Source of the DNA: M55B129 sp034189085
GTDB lineage: Bacteria; Bacillota; Dethiobacteria; DTU022
Length of the DNA stretch: 50,397 nt
NCBI GenBank assembly: GCA_034189085.1
Contig: JAXHVH010000015.1
Location: 1 to 50,397 of the forward strand
Direction of reading: 5' to 3'
Shown here: positions 32,295 to 41,612 of the stretch, piece by piece
How the letters are laid out: each line of letters opens with the position of its first letter
Position numbering within the stretch: position 1 is the stretch's first letter
Notes under the pieces: model-generated
What the model was told of the DNA's origin: nothing
What the model saw: only the letters and a program-made list of their open reading frames with translations
Database searches by the model: none
Made by a program: the position numbers and the translations under genes

Positions 32295-33182
32295 ATGCAG
32301 AAGCAGTTACAATCTTACACAAATTATCTGGCGGTAGAAAAGGGACTGGCCAGGAATACTTTGGAATCGTACAACCGCGATTTAAGGAAAATGATTGCCT
32401 TTCTGAAAAAGAAAGGAGTGACCAGTCCTGAAGCGGTTGATCATATTGTGCTGACCGAATTTATCGGTGAATTGAAAAAAAATGGCCAGGCTACCTCTTC
32501 TATTTCCCGTTGCATTGCTTCAATTCGCTCCTTTTTCAATTTTTTGCTGCAGGAAGGTGTTATCCGCAGGAATGTAGCCAGCAAGCTGGAATCACCGAGG
32601 ATTGAAAGGAAGCTTCCCCGCATATTGACAACCGACGAAGTGGATAAATTGCTGGATCAACCTTCACCAAGCAAGCATAAAGAATTGCGAGACAAGGCCA
32701 TGCTGGAACTGCTTTACGCTTCAGGGATAAGGGTGTCGGAACTGGTATCTCTTGATCTAAATGATTTTGATCCTCGTGTTGGGTACCTTCGCTGCCGGGG
32801 CAAAGGAATGAAAGAAAGAATTGTCCCTGTCGGTTCGGTAGCTGTCAATTATGTTAATGAATATTTGAGAAAGACCCGGATGAGAATGATCAGAACAAAC
32901 AGCGAGACAGCCCTCTTTGTCAACCAGCACGGCAGGAGGATGACCAGGCAGGGATTCTGGAAAATATTAAAAAAATATGCTCAAAAAGCAAATATTAAAG
33001 GTGAAATAACCCCCCACACCCTGCGACACTCTTTTGCTACCCATCTCTTGGAGAATGGAGCAGATCTTCGTTCTGTTCAGGAGATGCTTGGACATTCAGA
33101 CATATCAACCACCCAGATTTACACCCAGGTTACCAGGAGAAAAATCAGGGAAATTTACGATAAAGCTCATCCCCGCGCCTGA
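32295..33182 (+). CDS. xerD: Tyrosine recombinase XerD
   Basis: A site-specific recombinase that resolves chromosome dimers with its partner at dif. The N-terminal SAM-like domain opens with SYTNYLAVEKGLARNTLESY. The catalytic domain has the Arg in YASGIRVSELVSLDL, the Lys in RGKGMKERIVPVG, HTLRHSFATHLLENGADL with His and Arg, LGHSDISTTQIYTQV with the second His and the nucleophilic Tyr. 295 residues, the housekeeping length. Not flanked by integrase or prophage genes. XerD is chosen over XerC from neighbourhood and overall look. Confidence 0.93.
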   Translation: MQKQLQSYTNYLAVEKGLARNTLESYNRDLRKMIAFLKKKGVTSPEAVDHIVLTEFIGELKKNGQATSSISRCIASIRSFFNFLLQEGVIRRNVASKLESPRIERKLPRILTTDEVDKLLDQPSPSKHKELRDKAMLELLYASGIRVSELVSLDLNDFDPRVGYLRCRGKGMKERIVPVGSVAVNYVNEYLRKTRMRMIRTNSETALFVNQHGRRMTRQGFWKILKKYAQKANIKGEITPHTLRHSFATHLLENGADLRSVQEMLGHSDISTTQIYTQVTRRKIREIYDKAHPRA

Positions 33183-33237
33183 ATAGCCTCAGCCCGCCAG
33201 GGTACAGCCCGGTTCTGTCGGCGACAGGAGCAGATAA

Positions 33238-35910
33238 GTGGATCTGATCATTACTCATGAAAACAGCGATTTTGATGCGCTGGCAGCAGTAGTAGCTGCG
33301 GCCAGGTTGTATCCGGGAAGTTATGTCCTTCTTCCCGAGCAGCTGCAGCCCAACGTCCGCTCTTTTGTCAATCTTCACCGTGATCTTCTTCCCTTAATCG
33401 ATCCCAAAGAAATTGTTGATGATCATATTAATTTGCTGTTGATTATCGATACAAATCGACGCGAACGACTTGGAAAATGGGATTATTTAATTGATCAGGC
33501 TGCTCATGTTTACATCTATGATCATCATCCGGGAGATGAAGATATTGAAGCTGAAAAATCTTCTATCGAAGCAATTGGAGCAACCACGACTATTCTTCTG
33601 GAAATTTTAAGAAAAAAGAAGATCAAAATAACTGAATTTGAAGCAACGCTCTTTGCCCTGGGTATTTATGAAGACACAGGCTGCCTGACTTATGAAATTA
33701 CTACCTCCCGGGATGCCCGGGCGGTATCCTATTTATGGGATGCCGGGCTCAGCGTAAGATTACTGCAGGAAAACCTTAGATCACCGCTTAATGATATTCA
33801 GAAAAGGCTCCTGGAGAAGTTAATTCACAGCAGTGAACTGCATGAACTTAATCGACGGCGGGTATTAATCAGCTCCACTTCCCTGAATGAGTATGTGGTT
33901 GGAGCTTCGGCGTTGCTGCAACTGCTCGATGAAATTGAAGATGCCGGCATGACCATTGTGATAATCAGGATGACTGACAGCATATATATGGCAGCAAGAT
34001 CGCGAGACGAAGATCTAAACCTGCTGGAGCTCCTGGCCCCTTTCGATGTGCGGGGTTATCCGGCTGCCGTATCTACTCATTTCAAAGGGACAAATACTGA
34101 AGTTGTAAAAAAGCGGGTGCTTGCTTATCTCAAGGAAAATTTGCCTTTCTCACTCACCGCAGGGGAAGTTGCTTCCAGACCTGTATTTACCCTCAACAGC
34201 GATACAAGCCTGGTAACTGCCGATGAGCTGCTCGTAGAGCACAATTTCAAGGGATGCCCGGTGCTGGAAAAGGGACGCCTGGTTGGTATTATTTCCCGCC
34301 GTGACCTGCGTAAAGGTGTGCGCAATGAGCTGGGTCACGCCCCGGTCAAAGGATTTATGACAAGACAGGTGATCACTGCTTCGCCGCAGGACTCACTGAC
34401 TGATTTGCGCCGCTTGATGATGGAGCACAATATCGGACGGGTGCCCATAGTTAATGAAACAGGCAAACTGGTCGGAATAATAACACGTTCTGATATTCTC
34501 CGCCACCTGAATTATTTTGACCGCCACGGCCGTTCCCTGAAAAAAAAAGGGTCTACTGCCGGAAGCTATGACAGGGCAGATGGAGAAGAAAAATTAACGG
34601 GCAGTGATGAATTTAATCTGCTGGAGTTGATGGAAAGCGGTCTTTCCAATGGGATACAGAGCCTGCTACGCACCATCAGCAGACTGGCTGAACGAAAAGA
34701 AATGAAAGTTTACCTGGTAGGAGGTATTATCAGGGATCTCTTGCTCAGATACCCCCTGGAAAAAGATCTTGATTTTGTTGTGATCGGAAATGCTGTTGCC
34801 TTTACATATGCTTTGCAGAAAATCAGCAATGGCACGGTCAGGCACTTTGACCGGTTTGGCACAGCTTCGCTTTATATGAAAAATGGGATAAGGCTTGATT
34901 TTGTTACTGCCCGCAGGGAATACTATGAATCCCCGGCAGCCCTGCCCCGGGTGGAAAGTTCCGGATTGAAGAATGATCTTTTTCGGCGAGATTTTACCAT
35001 TAATACGATGGCCTGTTCCCTTGATGCAGATAACTACGGCAGGCTTTATGATTATTTTAACGGTAGACAGGATCTGCGGAATCGCTTGATCAGGGTTCTC
35101 TATGAAGTAAGCTTTATTGACGATCCACTGCGGATATTGAGAGCGGTTCGCTTTGAGCAACGCTATAATTTTACAATCGAAGCGGAAACCCTGAGGCTTA
35201 TTGAGAAAGCGATCGATGCAAAAGTCCTGATCAAGGTAAGCAGGCAGCGCCTCAATCAGGAACTGAGGCTGGTCTTTAGAGAGCCGTCTCCGGTTCGTAT
35301 TTTAAAACGTTTTGAACAGCTCGGGATAATAGATCTCTTATATCCGGGAGTAAAAACAGATTCAGAAACCTGGAGGCGGCTTTCTTCTCTTGAAAAATTG
35401 CTCCGCCGTGCTGAAGAGAAAGGCTGGCAAAACCAGCCAGATCGGGAAATGGTTTATTTGAGCAGCTTGCTCTATGGTTTGGAATCTGTAAAAAGGTCTG
35501 CTATAATAAAAAAGTTAAATTTGTCCAGAGAAAAAGCCGTCGCCTTGAAATTGACCTGCCGTGAGGCACAGTCAGTAGTTGAAAAATTACCTGATGAAGG
35601 GCACAAGCCGAGCACCATTGTCAGCTTGCTTCAACATCTACCTCCGGAAACGATATTCCTGGCCTATACCCTGGCCGGGCAGAAAAGTATCCGCAGCATA
35701 CTGAAGCTGTATCTTGATCAATTACAGCTCGTGAAGCCGCATCTTAACGGCAGAGATTTAAAACGAATCGGCCTGGAACCTGGGCCTTTCTATCGCCGGG
35801 TTATGGAGGATCTAAAAAAAGCGGTTCTGGATGGTGAATTAAAAACCAAAGAAGAAGAAGTAACTTTTGTGGAAAAATATATGAAGGAAACAGAAACAGG
35901 GGAGGACTAA
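33238..35910 (+). CDS. DHH-CBS-tRNA nucleotidyltransferase multidomain protein
   Basis: An 890-residue fusion. Residues 1-300 form a DHH phosphoesterase domain, with THENSDFDALAA, LLLIIDTN, the DHH triad in YIYDHHPGDE and LGIYEDTGCLTYE. Residues about 308-425 are two CBS domains (FKGCPVLEKGRLVGIISRRD and GRVPIVNETGKLVGIITRSD), which usually bind adenine nucleotides. The rest is a class II polynucleotide nucleotidyltransferase, with VYLVGGIIRDLLL, the DxD pair in KDLDFVVIG and RRDFTINTMA. This arrangement is known from A-adding tRNA enzymes of deep-branching bacteria. Whether it adds A or the full CCA cannot be told here. GTG at 33238 has AGGAG eight bases upstream. An internal promoter-like element lies near its 3' end. 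Confidence 0.92.
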   Translation: MDLIITHENSDFDALAAVVAAARLYPGSYVLLPEQLQPNVRSFVNLHRDLLPLIDPKEIVDDHINLLLIIDTNRRERLGKWDYLIDQAAHVYIYDHHPGDEDIEAEKSSIEAIGATTTILLEILRKKKIKITEFEATLFALGIYEDTGCLTYEITTSRDARAVSYLWDAGLSVRLLQENLRSPLNDIQKRLLEKLIHSSELHELNRRRVLISSTSLNEYVVGASALLQLLDEIEDAGMTIVIIRMTDSIYMAARSRDEDLNLLELLAPFDVRGYPAAVSTHFKGTNTEVVKKRVLAYLKENLPFSLTAGEVASRPVFTLNSDTSLVTADELLVEHNFKGCPVLEKGRLVGIISRRDLRKGVRNELGHAPVKGFMTRQVITASPQDSLTDLRRLMMEHNIGRVPIVNETGKLVGIITRSDILRHLNYFDRHGRSLKKKGSTAGSYDRADGEEKLTGSDEFNLLELMESGLSNGIQSLLRTISRLAERKEMKVYLVGGIIRDLLLRYPLEKDLDFVVIGNAVAFTYALQKISNGTVRHFDRFGTASLYMKNGIRLDFVTARREYYESPAALPRVESSGLKNDLFRRDFTINTMACSLDADNYGRLYDYFNGRQDLRNRLIRVLYEVSFIDDPLRILRAVRFEQRYNFTIEAETLRLIEKAIDAKVLIKVSRQRLNQELRLVFREPSPVRILKRFEQLGIIDLLYPGVKTDSETWRRLSSLEKLLRRAEEKGWQNQPDREMVYLSSLLYGLESVKRSAIIKKLNLSREKAVALKLTCREAQSVVEKLPDEGHKPSTIVSLLQHLPPETIFLAYTLAGQKSIRSILKLYLDQLQLVKPHLNGRDLKRIGLEPGPFYRRVMEDLKKAVLDGELKTKEEEVTFVEKYMKETETGED
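35479..35507 (+). promoter_or_regulatory. Promoter-like element inside the DHH-CBS-nucleotidyltransferase gene
   Basis: TTGGAA (35479-35484) and TATAAT (35502-35507) are exactly 17 bases apart, and TGC before the -10 makes it an extended -10. It could drive the downstream M50 protease, trpS and scpAB genes separately. It may also be chance, since it lies in coding sequence. Confidence 0.45.
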
Positions 35911-35913
35911 TAT

Positions 35914-36543
35914 ATGATCGGTCTCGATCCAATAACCATTGCGTTACGAATACCGGCACTGCTAATCGCTATCACCGCTCATGAATATGCCCATGCGCGG
36001 ATGGCTTATCATTTCGGTGATGCAACGGCAAAGCTCCAGGGCAGAATGAATCTTAATCCTATCAACCATCTTGATCCCATTGGAACGTTGATGATTTTAC
36101 TTGTCGGTTTTGGCTGGGCCAAACCGGTCCCTATTAACCCTTATAATTTTAACCAGTATCGTAGTGGACTGCGGTGGGTTTCCTTTGCCGGTCCTATGTC
36201 CAATTTTATCCTTGGTTTTCTGACGCTCCTGCTGCTCAATATTCTGTTTATCGGTGGGTTAACGGGCGGGCTTTTTATTCAGTTCATGGTGGTGCTTATG
36301 CAGCTGAATATATTGCTGGCAATTTTTAACCTTGTACCCATTCCACCACTGGACGGCTCCAAGATCCTGATGTCCTTTCTGCCCGATGCTTATCTCGGTT
36401 TTTACCGACAGTTGGAGCGATATGCAATGATCATATTACTGTTACTTATATTTACCGGCGGGCTAGGAGCAATTATCATGCCGCTATACAGAATGGTCTA
36501 CGGTTTGTTCAGTACATTAATCGGAGTAATTCCCGGTTTGTAA
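35914..36543 (+). CDS. Site-2 protease family (M50B) membrane metalloprotease
   Basis: An integral membrane zinc protease of the small M50B group. The zinc-binding HExxH is seen in ITAHEYAHARMAYHFGD (near residue 24), and the third ligand region in NLVPIPPLDGSKILM. Hydrophobic helices surround these. 209 residues, typical of this group, which has no PDZ domain. Substrate unknown. It begins three bases after the preceding gene, and trpS follows, a common Firmicute order. Confidence 0.92.
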   Translation: MIGLDPITIALRIPALLIAITAHEYAHARMAYHFGDATAKLQGRMNLNPINHLDPIGTLMILLVGFGWAKPVPINPYNFNQYRSGLRWVSFAGPMSNFILGFLTLLLLNILFIGGLTGGLFIQFMVVLMQLNILLAIFNLVPIPPLDGSKILMSFLPDAYLGFYRQLERYAMIILLLLIFTGGLGAIIMPLYRMVYGLFSTLIGVIPGL

Positions 36544-36585
36544 TAAGGCAAGAATAGTTCGCATAAGGAGGCTGCAGTTGAAATA

Positions 36586-37572
36586 ATGGCGGAAAAAAGG
36601 GTATTTTCAGGAATTCAGGCTACAGGCAATCTTCACCTGGGCAATTACCTGGGCGCTGTTCAGAACTGGGTAAATTTGCAGGAAGAATATGATAATTATT
36701 TTTGCGTGGTGGATCTGCATACAATCACGGTTCCTCAGGACCCCGAGGTGCTGCGGGCTAATGTCAGGGAAGTGGCCGGCCTGCTTTTTGCTGCCGGTAT
36801 TGATGAAAAGTATTCTGTGGTTTTTGTTCAATCTCATGTCAGGGCTCATGCCGAACTGGCCTGGCTTTTGAACTGTGTAACCCCCATGGGCTGGCTGCAC
36901 CGCATGACTCAATTCAAAGAAAAATCGATCAAACAAAAAGAGGAAGTAAGTGTGGGTTTATATGATTATCCTGTTTTGCAGGCAGCAGATATTATGCTAT
37001 ACGATGCACATCTGGTGCCGGTTGGAGAGGATCAGAAACAACATGTGGAACTGTGCCGCGACATAGCCCAGCGCTTTAACTACCGTTTTGGGGAAGTTTT
37101 TGTTCAACCGGAAGCACTTATTCCACCAATTGGTGGAAGGGTCATGGGCCTGAGTAATCCGGAGAATAAGATGAGCAAAAGCGAAGAAAAAAAAGAAGAT
37201 GCCATTTTCCTTTTAGATCCTCCAGATGATATCCGAAAAAAAATACGCCACGCAACAACCGACTCACTGCGGGAAATCAAATTTGACGAAAACCGCCCCG
37301 GGATAAATAATTTATTGACCATTTACCGCTTACTCACTGATGAAGAGCCAGGGACAGTGGAGTATCATTTTGCCGGGAAAAGTTATAAAAACCTGAAAGA
37401 TGAGCTGGCCGAATTGGTAATTGAAAAATTGAAGCCCCTGCAGGAGCGTTATAACGAGTTGACCGGAGACAAAGGATATCTCGATCAAATGCTGGCCCGG
37501 GGTGCTGCAAGGGCGGCAGAATATGCCGACCAAAAGATAGCCCAGGTAATGGAACACATGGGTTTACGATAA
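36586..37572 (+). CDS. trpS: Tryptophan-tRNA ligase
   Basis: A class I aminoacyl-tRNA synthetase charging tRNA(Trp). The HIGH-type motif is seen in GIQATGNLHLGNYLGAVQNW at the N-terminus, and the KMSKS loop in NPENKMSKSEE near residue 195. YPVLQAADIMLYDAHLVPVGEDQ is characteristic of bacterial TrpS. 328 residues, normal. The ATG at 36586 lies downstream of AAGGAGG. Confidence 0.97.
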   Translation: MAEKRVFSGIQATGNLHLGNYLGAVQNWVNLQEEYDNYFCVVDLHTITVPQDPEVLRANVREVAGLLFAAGIDEKYSVVFVQSHVRAHAELAWLLNCVTPMGWLHRMTQFKEKSIKQKEEVSVGLYDYPVLQAADIMLYDAHLVPVGEDQKQHVELCRDIAQRFNYRFGEVFVQPEALIPPIGGRVMGLSNPENKMSKSEEKKEDAIFLLDPPDDIRKKIRHATTDSLREIKFDENRPGINNLLTIYRLLTDEEPGTVEYHFAGKSYKNLKDELAELVIEKLKPLQERYNELTGDKGYLDQMLARGAARAAEYADQKIAQVMEHMGLR

Positions 37573-37679
37573 AATCGAGATAGTTTACAAAGTCATATGT
37601 TAAATTAATGGCTGGTTTGACGGAAAGATAGTATTCGCAGCCCTGCAAGTGAGCTGTGAGCGAAAAGGAAATTGGGATA

Positions 37680-38492
37680 ATGCCGGAACAAGCGGAATAT
37701 AAAATTAAACTGCCTGTTTTTGAAGGACCCTTTGATCTGTTGTTTCACCTGATAAAAAAAGCCGAGGTTGATATATGGTCCATATCCATTGCCGAAATTA
37801 CCGATCAATATCTTGCTTATTTACAGTCGATGAAGGAACTTAACCTTGACATCGCCAGCGAGTTTCTGGTAATGGCTGCGACCCTTCTTCGCTTAAAATC
37901 TAAATTGCTCCTGCCGCGTCCTGTCACGCTGGAAAGTGAGGAAGAAGACGAGGAGTTTTTCCATATTAATACGGCTGAAGAGCTTTTTTTACGGCTTGAA
38001 GAATACCGCTTTTTTAAAGAGGTCTCCAGCCTGCTGCAGCTGAAAGAAGAGGAACAACAGAAAATTTACCTGCGTTCAACGGGTGGGCGGAAGATGATGG
38101 TCATAAGCAGCCAGGAATCGGTCTATACAATATGGGAAGGCGCCAACCACTTAAGTGAAATCATGCACCGTTTTGCGGCTGTAACCATGCACGATAGCTA
38201 CCGAACTGCTTTTAATGCACTGGAAGACTTTGTAGTTACTGAAAAATCGGCTTACATTGAAAGCATTTTATGGAAGGCGAAGAGGGCACTGCCGATGAAA
38301 AAATTCATCGGTGGTGAAAAACTCTGGGATTTAATCGTTACATTTGTTGCCCTTCTGGAAATGGCCAGACGGCACCGGGTTATCTTGCTTCAGGAACGCC
38401 CTTTCGGGGAGATCCTGGTTGCCTTGAGGAATGAAGAAGAGATGGAAAAAGGGGTAGATGATGAGCAGAGAACTGCAGAAGAAAATTGTTGA
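37680..38492 (+). CDS. scpA: Segregation and condensation protein A
   Basis: The kleisin subunit that bridges the SMC heads. The N-terminal LPVFEGPFDLLFHLIKKAEV and VDIWSISIAEITDQYLAYL, then ASEFLVMAATLLRLKSKLLLP are diagnostic. The C-terminal winged helix carries VTFVALLEMARRHRVILLQE. ATG at 37680 is chosen, with AAGGA upstream; GTG at 37656 lacks a ribosome binding site. About 270 residues. It overlaps scpB by 35 bases. Confidence 0.95.
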   Translation: MPEQAEYKIKLPVFEGPFDLLFHLIKKAEVDIWSISIAEITDQYLAYLQSMKELNLDIASEFLVMAATLLRLKSKLLLPRPVTLESEEEDEEFFHINTAEELFLRLEEYRFFKEVSSLLQLKEEEQQKIYLRSTGGRKMMVISSQESVYTIWEGANHLSEIMHRFAAVTMHDSYRTAFNALEDFVVTEKSAYIESILWKAKRALPMKKFIGGEKLWDLIVTFVALLEMARRHRVILLQERPFGEILVALRNEEEMEKGVDDEQRTAEENC

Positions 38493-39024
38493 AGCCGTTC
38501 TGTTTCTCAGCGAAGAACCGGTTAAAGAGGAAAGAATTGCTTCGGTGTTACAGCTCAAGGCAGAGGAAGCGGAAGACCTGATTGAGGAACTGCGTAGAGA
38601 TTTAGCCGATACCGGGCGGGGATTGCAGGTCTTTGCAGTGGCCGGTGGTTACCAGATGGGTACGCTGCCGGAAATAGCTCCCTATCTCGAAAAAGCCTTC
38701 AGCGAGGAAGTGTCGGGAAATCTATCCAATGCTGCTCTCGAAGCCCTGGCCATAGTTGCTTACAAGCAACCGGTCACGAGAATTGAAATTGAATCAATAA
38801 GAGGAGTGCGCAGTGAGCATGTTCTCGAAAACCTGCTCAAAAGGCGTCTCATCAAGATTAGCGGGCGAAAGGAAGGGCCGGGCAGGCCTCTGCTTTACAG
38901 TACCACTCCCGATTTTCTGAAGTATTTTGGATTGAAGGGGCTTGATGATCTGCCTCCGATGGAGAGCACTGAGAAAGAAGAACAAGAAGAAAAGGTAGAA
39001 AAATCTGTTTCAGGGGAGGATTGA
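38458..39024 (+). CDS. scpB: Segregation and condensation protein B
   Basis: The winged-helix partner of ScpA in the SMC condensin complex. It starts with KKIVEAVLFLSEEPVKEERI. The core ALEALAIVAYKQPVTRIEIE and SIRGVRSEHVLENLLKRRLI and the end PLLYSTTPDFLKYFGLKGLDDLP are family hallmarks. 188 residues, with a short acidic C-terminal tail. The start may be ATG 38458 or 38461. Confidence 0.95.
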   Translation: MMSRELQKKIVEAVLFLSEEPVKEERIASVLQLKAEEAEDLIEELRRDLADTGRGLQVFAVAGGYQMGTLPEIAPYLEKAFSEEVSGNLSNAALEALAIVAYKQPVTRIEIESIRGVRSEHVLENLLKRRLIKISGRKEGPGRPLLYSTTPDFLKYFGLKGLDDLPPMESTEKEEQEEKVEKSVSGED

Positions 39025-39026
39025 GA

Positions 39027-39752
39027 ATGCGGCTGGCAAAATACCTGGCTGATGCCGGAATTGCTTCACGCCGCCGTGCCGAAGACATTATCAGGCAAAA
39101 GAGGGTGAAGGTAAATGGCCTGATAGCAGTTTTGCCCCAGACTAAAGTAGGAGAAAACGACCTTGTGACTGTTGATGGGAAAAAGGTTGGGCGATCCGAA
39201 AAAAAAGTCTACTTTCTCCTTAACAAACCTCCTGGTTATATAAGTACTGCTTTTGATACCCACGATCGACCAACGGTTATCGATTTACTGAAAGAGATCA
39301 AAGAAAGAGTCTACCCGGTCGGAAGGCTCGATGCTGATACAAGCGGGGCTCTTCTCCTGACCAATGACGGAAAGCTGGCTTACCGCCTTACCCACCCAAG
39401 CTATAATATCAAAAAAACATACCGGGCCTGGGTGAAGGGAATGCCAGACCAAAATATTCTTGATCAAATGACCAAAGGGCTGCTGATTGAAAACAGGAAA
39501 ACGGCTCCGGCGGAAATAATAGTAATTGATAGAGATAAAAAACAAAATCTATCTATGCTGCAGATTGTTCTTACCGAAGGGAGAAAAAGGCAGGTCAAAA
39601 AAATGTGTACCACCGTCGGCCATCCGGTGGTTCAACTGCACAGGATCAATTTTGCCGGATTAACAGTGGAAGATTTGGCTGTCGGCTCGTATCGTGCCCT
39701 GCGGGAGGAGGAAAAAAGGCGTCTCTATGACATGGTTGGCCTAAAGAAATAA
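39027..39752 (+). CDS. rluB: 23S rRNA pseudouridine synthase RluB-like (RsuA family)
   Basis: A pseudouridine synthase of the RsuA/RluB group, probably acting on 23S rRNA helix 89. An N-terminal S4 domain (RLAKYLADAGIASRRRAEDI) is followed by the catalytic domain with KPPGYIST and the active Asp in YPVGRLDADTSGALLLTNDG. RKRQVKKMC appears near the end. 241 residues. ATG at 39027 has GGGGAGG seven bases upstream. It follows scpB by two bases, a conserved pairing. Confidence 0.93.
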   Translation: MRLAKYLADAGIASRRRAEDIIRQKRVKVNGLIAVLPQTKVGENDLVTVDGKKVGRSEKKVYFLLNKPPGYISTAFDTHDRPTVIDLLKEIKERVYPVGRLDADTSGALLLTNDGKLAYRLTHPSYNIKKTYRAWVKGMPDQNILDQMTKGLLIENRKTAPAEIIVIDRDKKQNLSMLQIVLTEGRKRQVKKMCTTVGHPVVQLHRINFAGLTVEDLAVGSYRALREEEKRRLYDMVGLKK

Positions 39753-39843
39753 AATTACTTGCAATAAAAGAACATAAATGAGAAAATAATGATGTTTTGT
39801 AAATGTTCAATGCTGGTTGAAAGTTTCTGGAGGAGGAATCGGG

Positions 39844-40212
39844 ATGTTGGAACCTGCCTGTGCAGTGCGGGGCGTCAGAGGTGCAACAACAGTAGAGAAA
39901 AATGAAGCAGAATTGATTTATACTGCTACCCGGGAGCTGCTGGCGGAAATTACAAAAAAAAATAATTTGTCTACAGCCGACATAGCCGCTGCTATATTCT
40001 CAACCACCGCCGATTTAAACAGCGCCTTTCCGGCACGAGCAGCCCGTGAGATGGGCTGGCAAAGTGTGCCTCTTTTCTGCAGCCAGGAAATAGATGTCCC
40101 TGGAGCGCTTGGCTTATGCATCAGGGTTTTACTCCTCGTTAATACTACTCTGAGACAGGATGAGGTTAAACATGTCTACCTCAGAAAAGCGGTAAACCTG
40201 CGGAAGCTCTAA
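39844..40212 (+). CDS. aroH: Chorismate mutase, AroH class
   Basis: Converts chorismate to prephenate for tyrosine and phenylalanine. The trimeric AroH class is recognised from VRGVRGATTVEKNEAELIY, FSTTADLNSAFPARAAREMG, PLFCSQEIDVPGALGLCIRV and the final VKHVYLRKAV. 122 residues, normal. ATG at 39844 has GGAGGAGG eight bases upstream. It is far from the aroE/K/Q genes of the window and directly before cmk. Confidence 0.95.
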   Translation: MLEPACAVRGVRGATTVEKNEAELIYTATRELLAEITKKNNLSTADIAAAIFSTTADLNSAFPARAAREMGWQSVPLFCSQEIDVPGALGLCIRVLLLVNTTLRQDEVKHVYLRKAVNLRKL

Positions 40213-40265
40213 CGAGAGCGGCAGGTAAAAAAGGTTTTTAATCCTAAAAAAGAGAATTGAAACTT

Positions 40266-40958
40266 ATGCTGCAAGATAAATGCTATCCAAAAATTGCTAT
40301 AGACGGGCCGGCTGGTGCCGGCAAGAGCACAGTTACCAGAGAAATAGCCAGACGACTGCAGATAAAATACCTTGATACAGGTGCCATGTACCGTGCTATT
40401 ACCTTAAAGGTGATCCAGGAAAACATTGATTTAAATAATTCTGTTGCTCTGCAAGAAATGCTTTCCAAAACAGATGTACAGATTAACGGAGAAAACAGGG
40501 TTTTCCTGGATGGAGAAGATGTAACATCTGAAATTCGCTCACCGCAGGTCAACAGGATGGTTTCTCCCGTTTCATGTATTTCTTCAGTGCGGCGCAAGAT
40601 GGTGGCTATTCAGCAGGCAATTGTCATGCAGTCGCGAGGTATAATCATGGAAGGAAGAGATATTGCTTCGAGGGTTATGCCCGATGCGGATTTTAAATTC
40701 TTTCTTGATGCATCAGTGGAGGAACGGGCCAGGAGGCGGATGAAAGAGCAACAGGACAAAGGGATTTTTATGTCTGCTGAAGAGGTGGCCAGTGAAATCG
40801 CTGCCCGTGATCGGATTGATTCTACACGGGAAGATTCTCCACTGGCCATAGTTCCCGAAGCGATTGTAATTGATACAACAACAATGGCTTTTGAAGAAGT
40901 AGTAGATGAGATTATCCGGATCATCAGAGAAGGATTGTCCTGTTCGGGAAACGGGTGA
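40266..40958 (+). CDS. cmk: Cytidylate kinase
   Basis: Phosphorylates CMP and dCMP. The P-loop is AIDGPAGAGKSTVTREIA near residue 12, followed by YLDTGAMYRAITLKV. The CMP-binding region has SPQVNRMVSPVSCISSVRRK and GIIMEGRDIASRVMPDADFKF. The lid carries ARRRMKEQ, and RDRIDSTREDSPL closes the core. 230 residues. ATG at 40266 is chosen over TTG 40257; neither has a strong ribosome binding site. It precedes plsC and ispH-S1, a typical Firmicute order. Confidence 0.95.
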   Translation: MLQDKCYPKIAIDGPAGAGKSTVTREIARRLQIKYLDTGAMYRAITLKVIQENIDLNNSVALQEMLSKTDVQINGENRVFLDGEDVTSEIRSPQVNRMVSPVSCISSVRRKMVAIQQAIVMQSRGIIMEGRDIASRVMPDADFKFFLDASVEERARRRMKEQQDKGIFMSAEEVASEIAARDRIDSTREDSPLAIVPEAIVIDTTTMAFEEVVDEIIRIIREGLSCSGNG

Positions 40959-40963
40959 TTTGA

Positions 40964-41608
40964 TTGTTATATGGTTTTGGGCGGTTAATATTTGCCACAT
41001 ACCTGAAAATATTTTTTCGCTTCCATGTTCACGGCAGAGAAAATATTCCTGTGCGGAGACCTTTTATTATCTGCGCCAATCACATTAAATGGCTTGACCC
41101 GGTTTCGGTTGCAGTAGCTGTACCGGCATCGATCCAGATTCATTTTATGGCCAAAAAAGAGCTGTTCAGTAATTTTTTGTTTACTTATATTTTGAATAAG
41201 GTTGGTGCGTTTCCAGTCAATCGGCAGGATGCAGATTATGCTGCATTTCGAAGGGCATTCCAATTATTGAAAGATGGCAAAGTTTTAGGGCTCTTCCCGG
41301 AGGGAACGCGCAGTAACGATGGAAAATTGCAGAAAGCATACGGTGGAGCGGCACTCATTGCTGTCCGCAGTGGTGCACCCATTCTCCCGATGGCGATTCT
41401 GGGGCCTTACCAGTTGTGCAAACCGGTGCATGTTTACATTGGTTCTCCCTTTGTCCTGCCTCCCCTGATTTATGAGCAGAAAGAAGATAAAAAAATGATG
41501 CTCGAAGAGATGAGCCGTGAGATAATGAATAACATAAGGAATTTGCTGCCTAACCAGGGGATAGCCGATAGTGGAGAGAAGGAAATGAGTGGAGAAAGGA
41601 GTATTTAA
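40964..41608 (+). CDS. plsC: 1-acyl-sn-glycerol-3-phosphate acyltransferase
   Basis: Adds the second acyl chain to lysophosphatidic acid at the membrane. The NHxxxxD active site is ICANHIKWLDPVSVAV near residue 38, and the substrate-binding FPEGTRSNDGKL follows near residue 108. An N-terminal hydrophobic helix precedes them. 214 residues, normal. The TTG start at 40964 follows cmk by five bases. PlsY, which makes the substrate, is encoded in the same window. Confidence 0.93.
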   Translation: MLYGFGRLIFATYLKIFFRFHVHGRENIPVRRPFIICANHIKWLDPVSVAVAVPASIQIHFMAKKELFSNFLFTYILNKVGAFPVNRQDADYAAFRRAFQLLKDGKVLGLFPEGTRSNDGKLQKAYGGAALIAVRSGAPILPMAILGPYQLCKPVHVYIGSPFVLPPLIYEQKEDKKMMLEEMSREIMNNIRNLLPNQGIADSGEKEMSGERSI

Positions 41609-41612
41609 TTCT

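Noticed and set aside
32295..33182. Phage or integron integrase
   Set aside because: Length, motif set and housekeeping neighbours fit XerD, and no phage or cassette genes are nearby.
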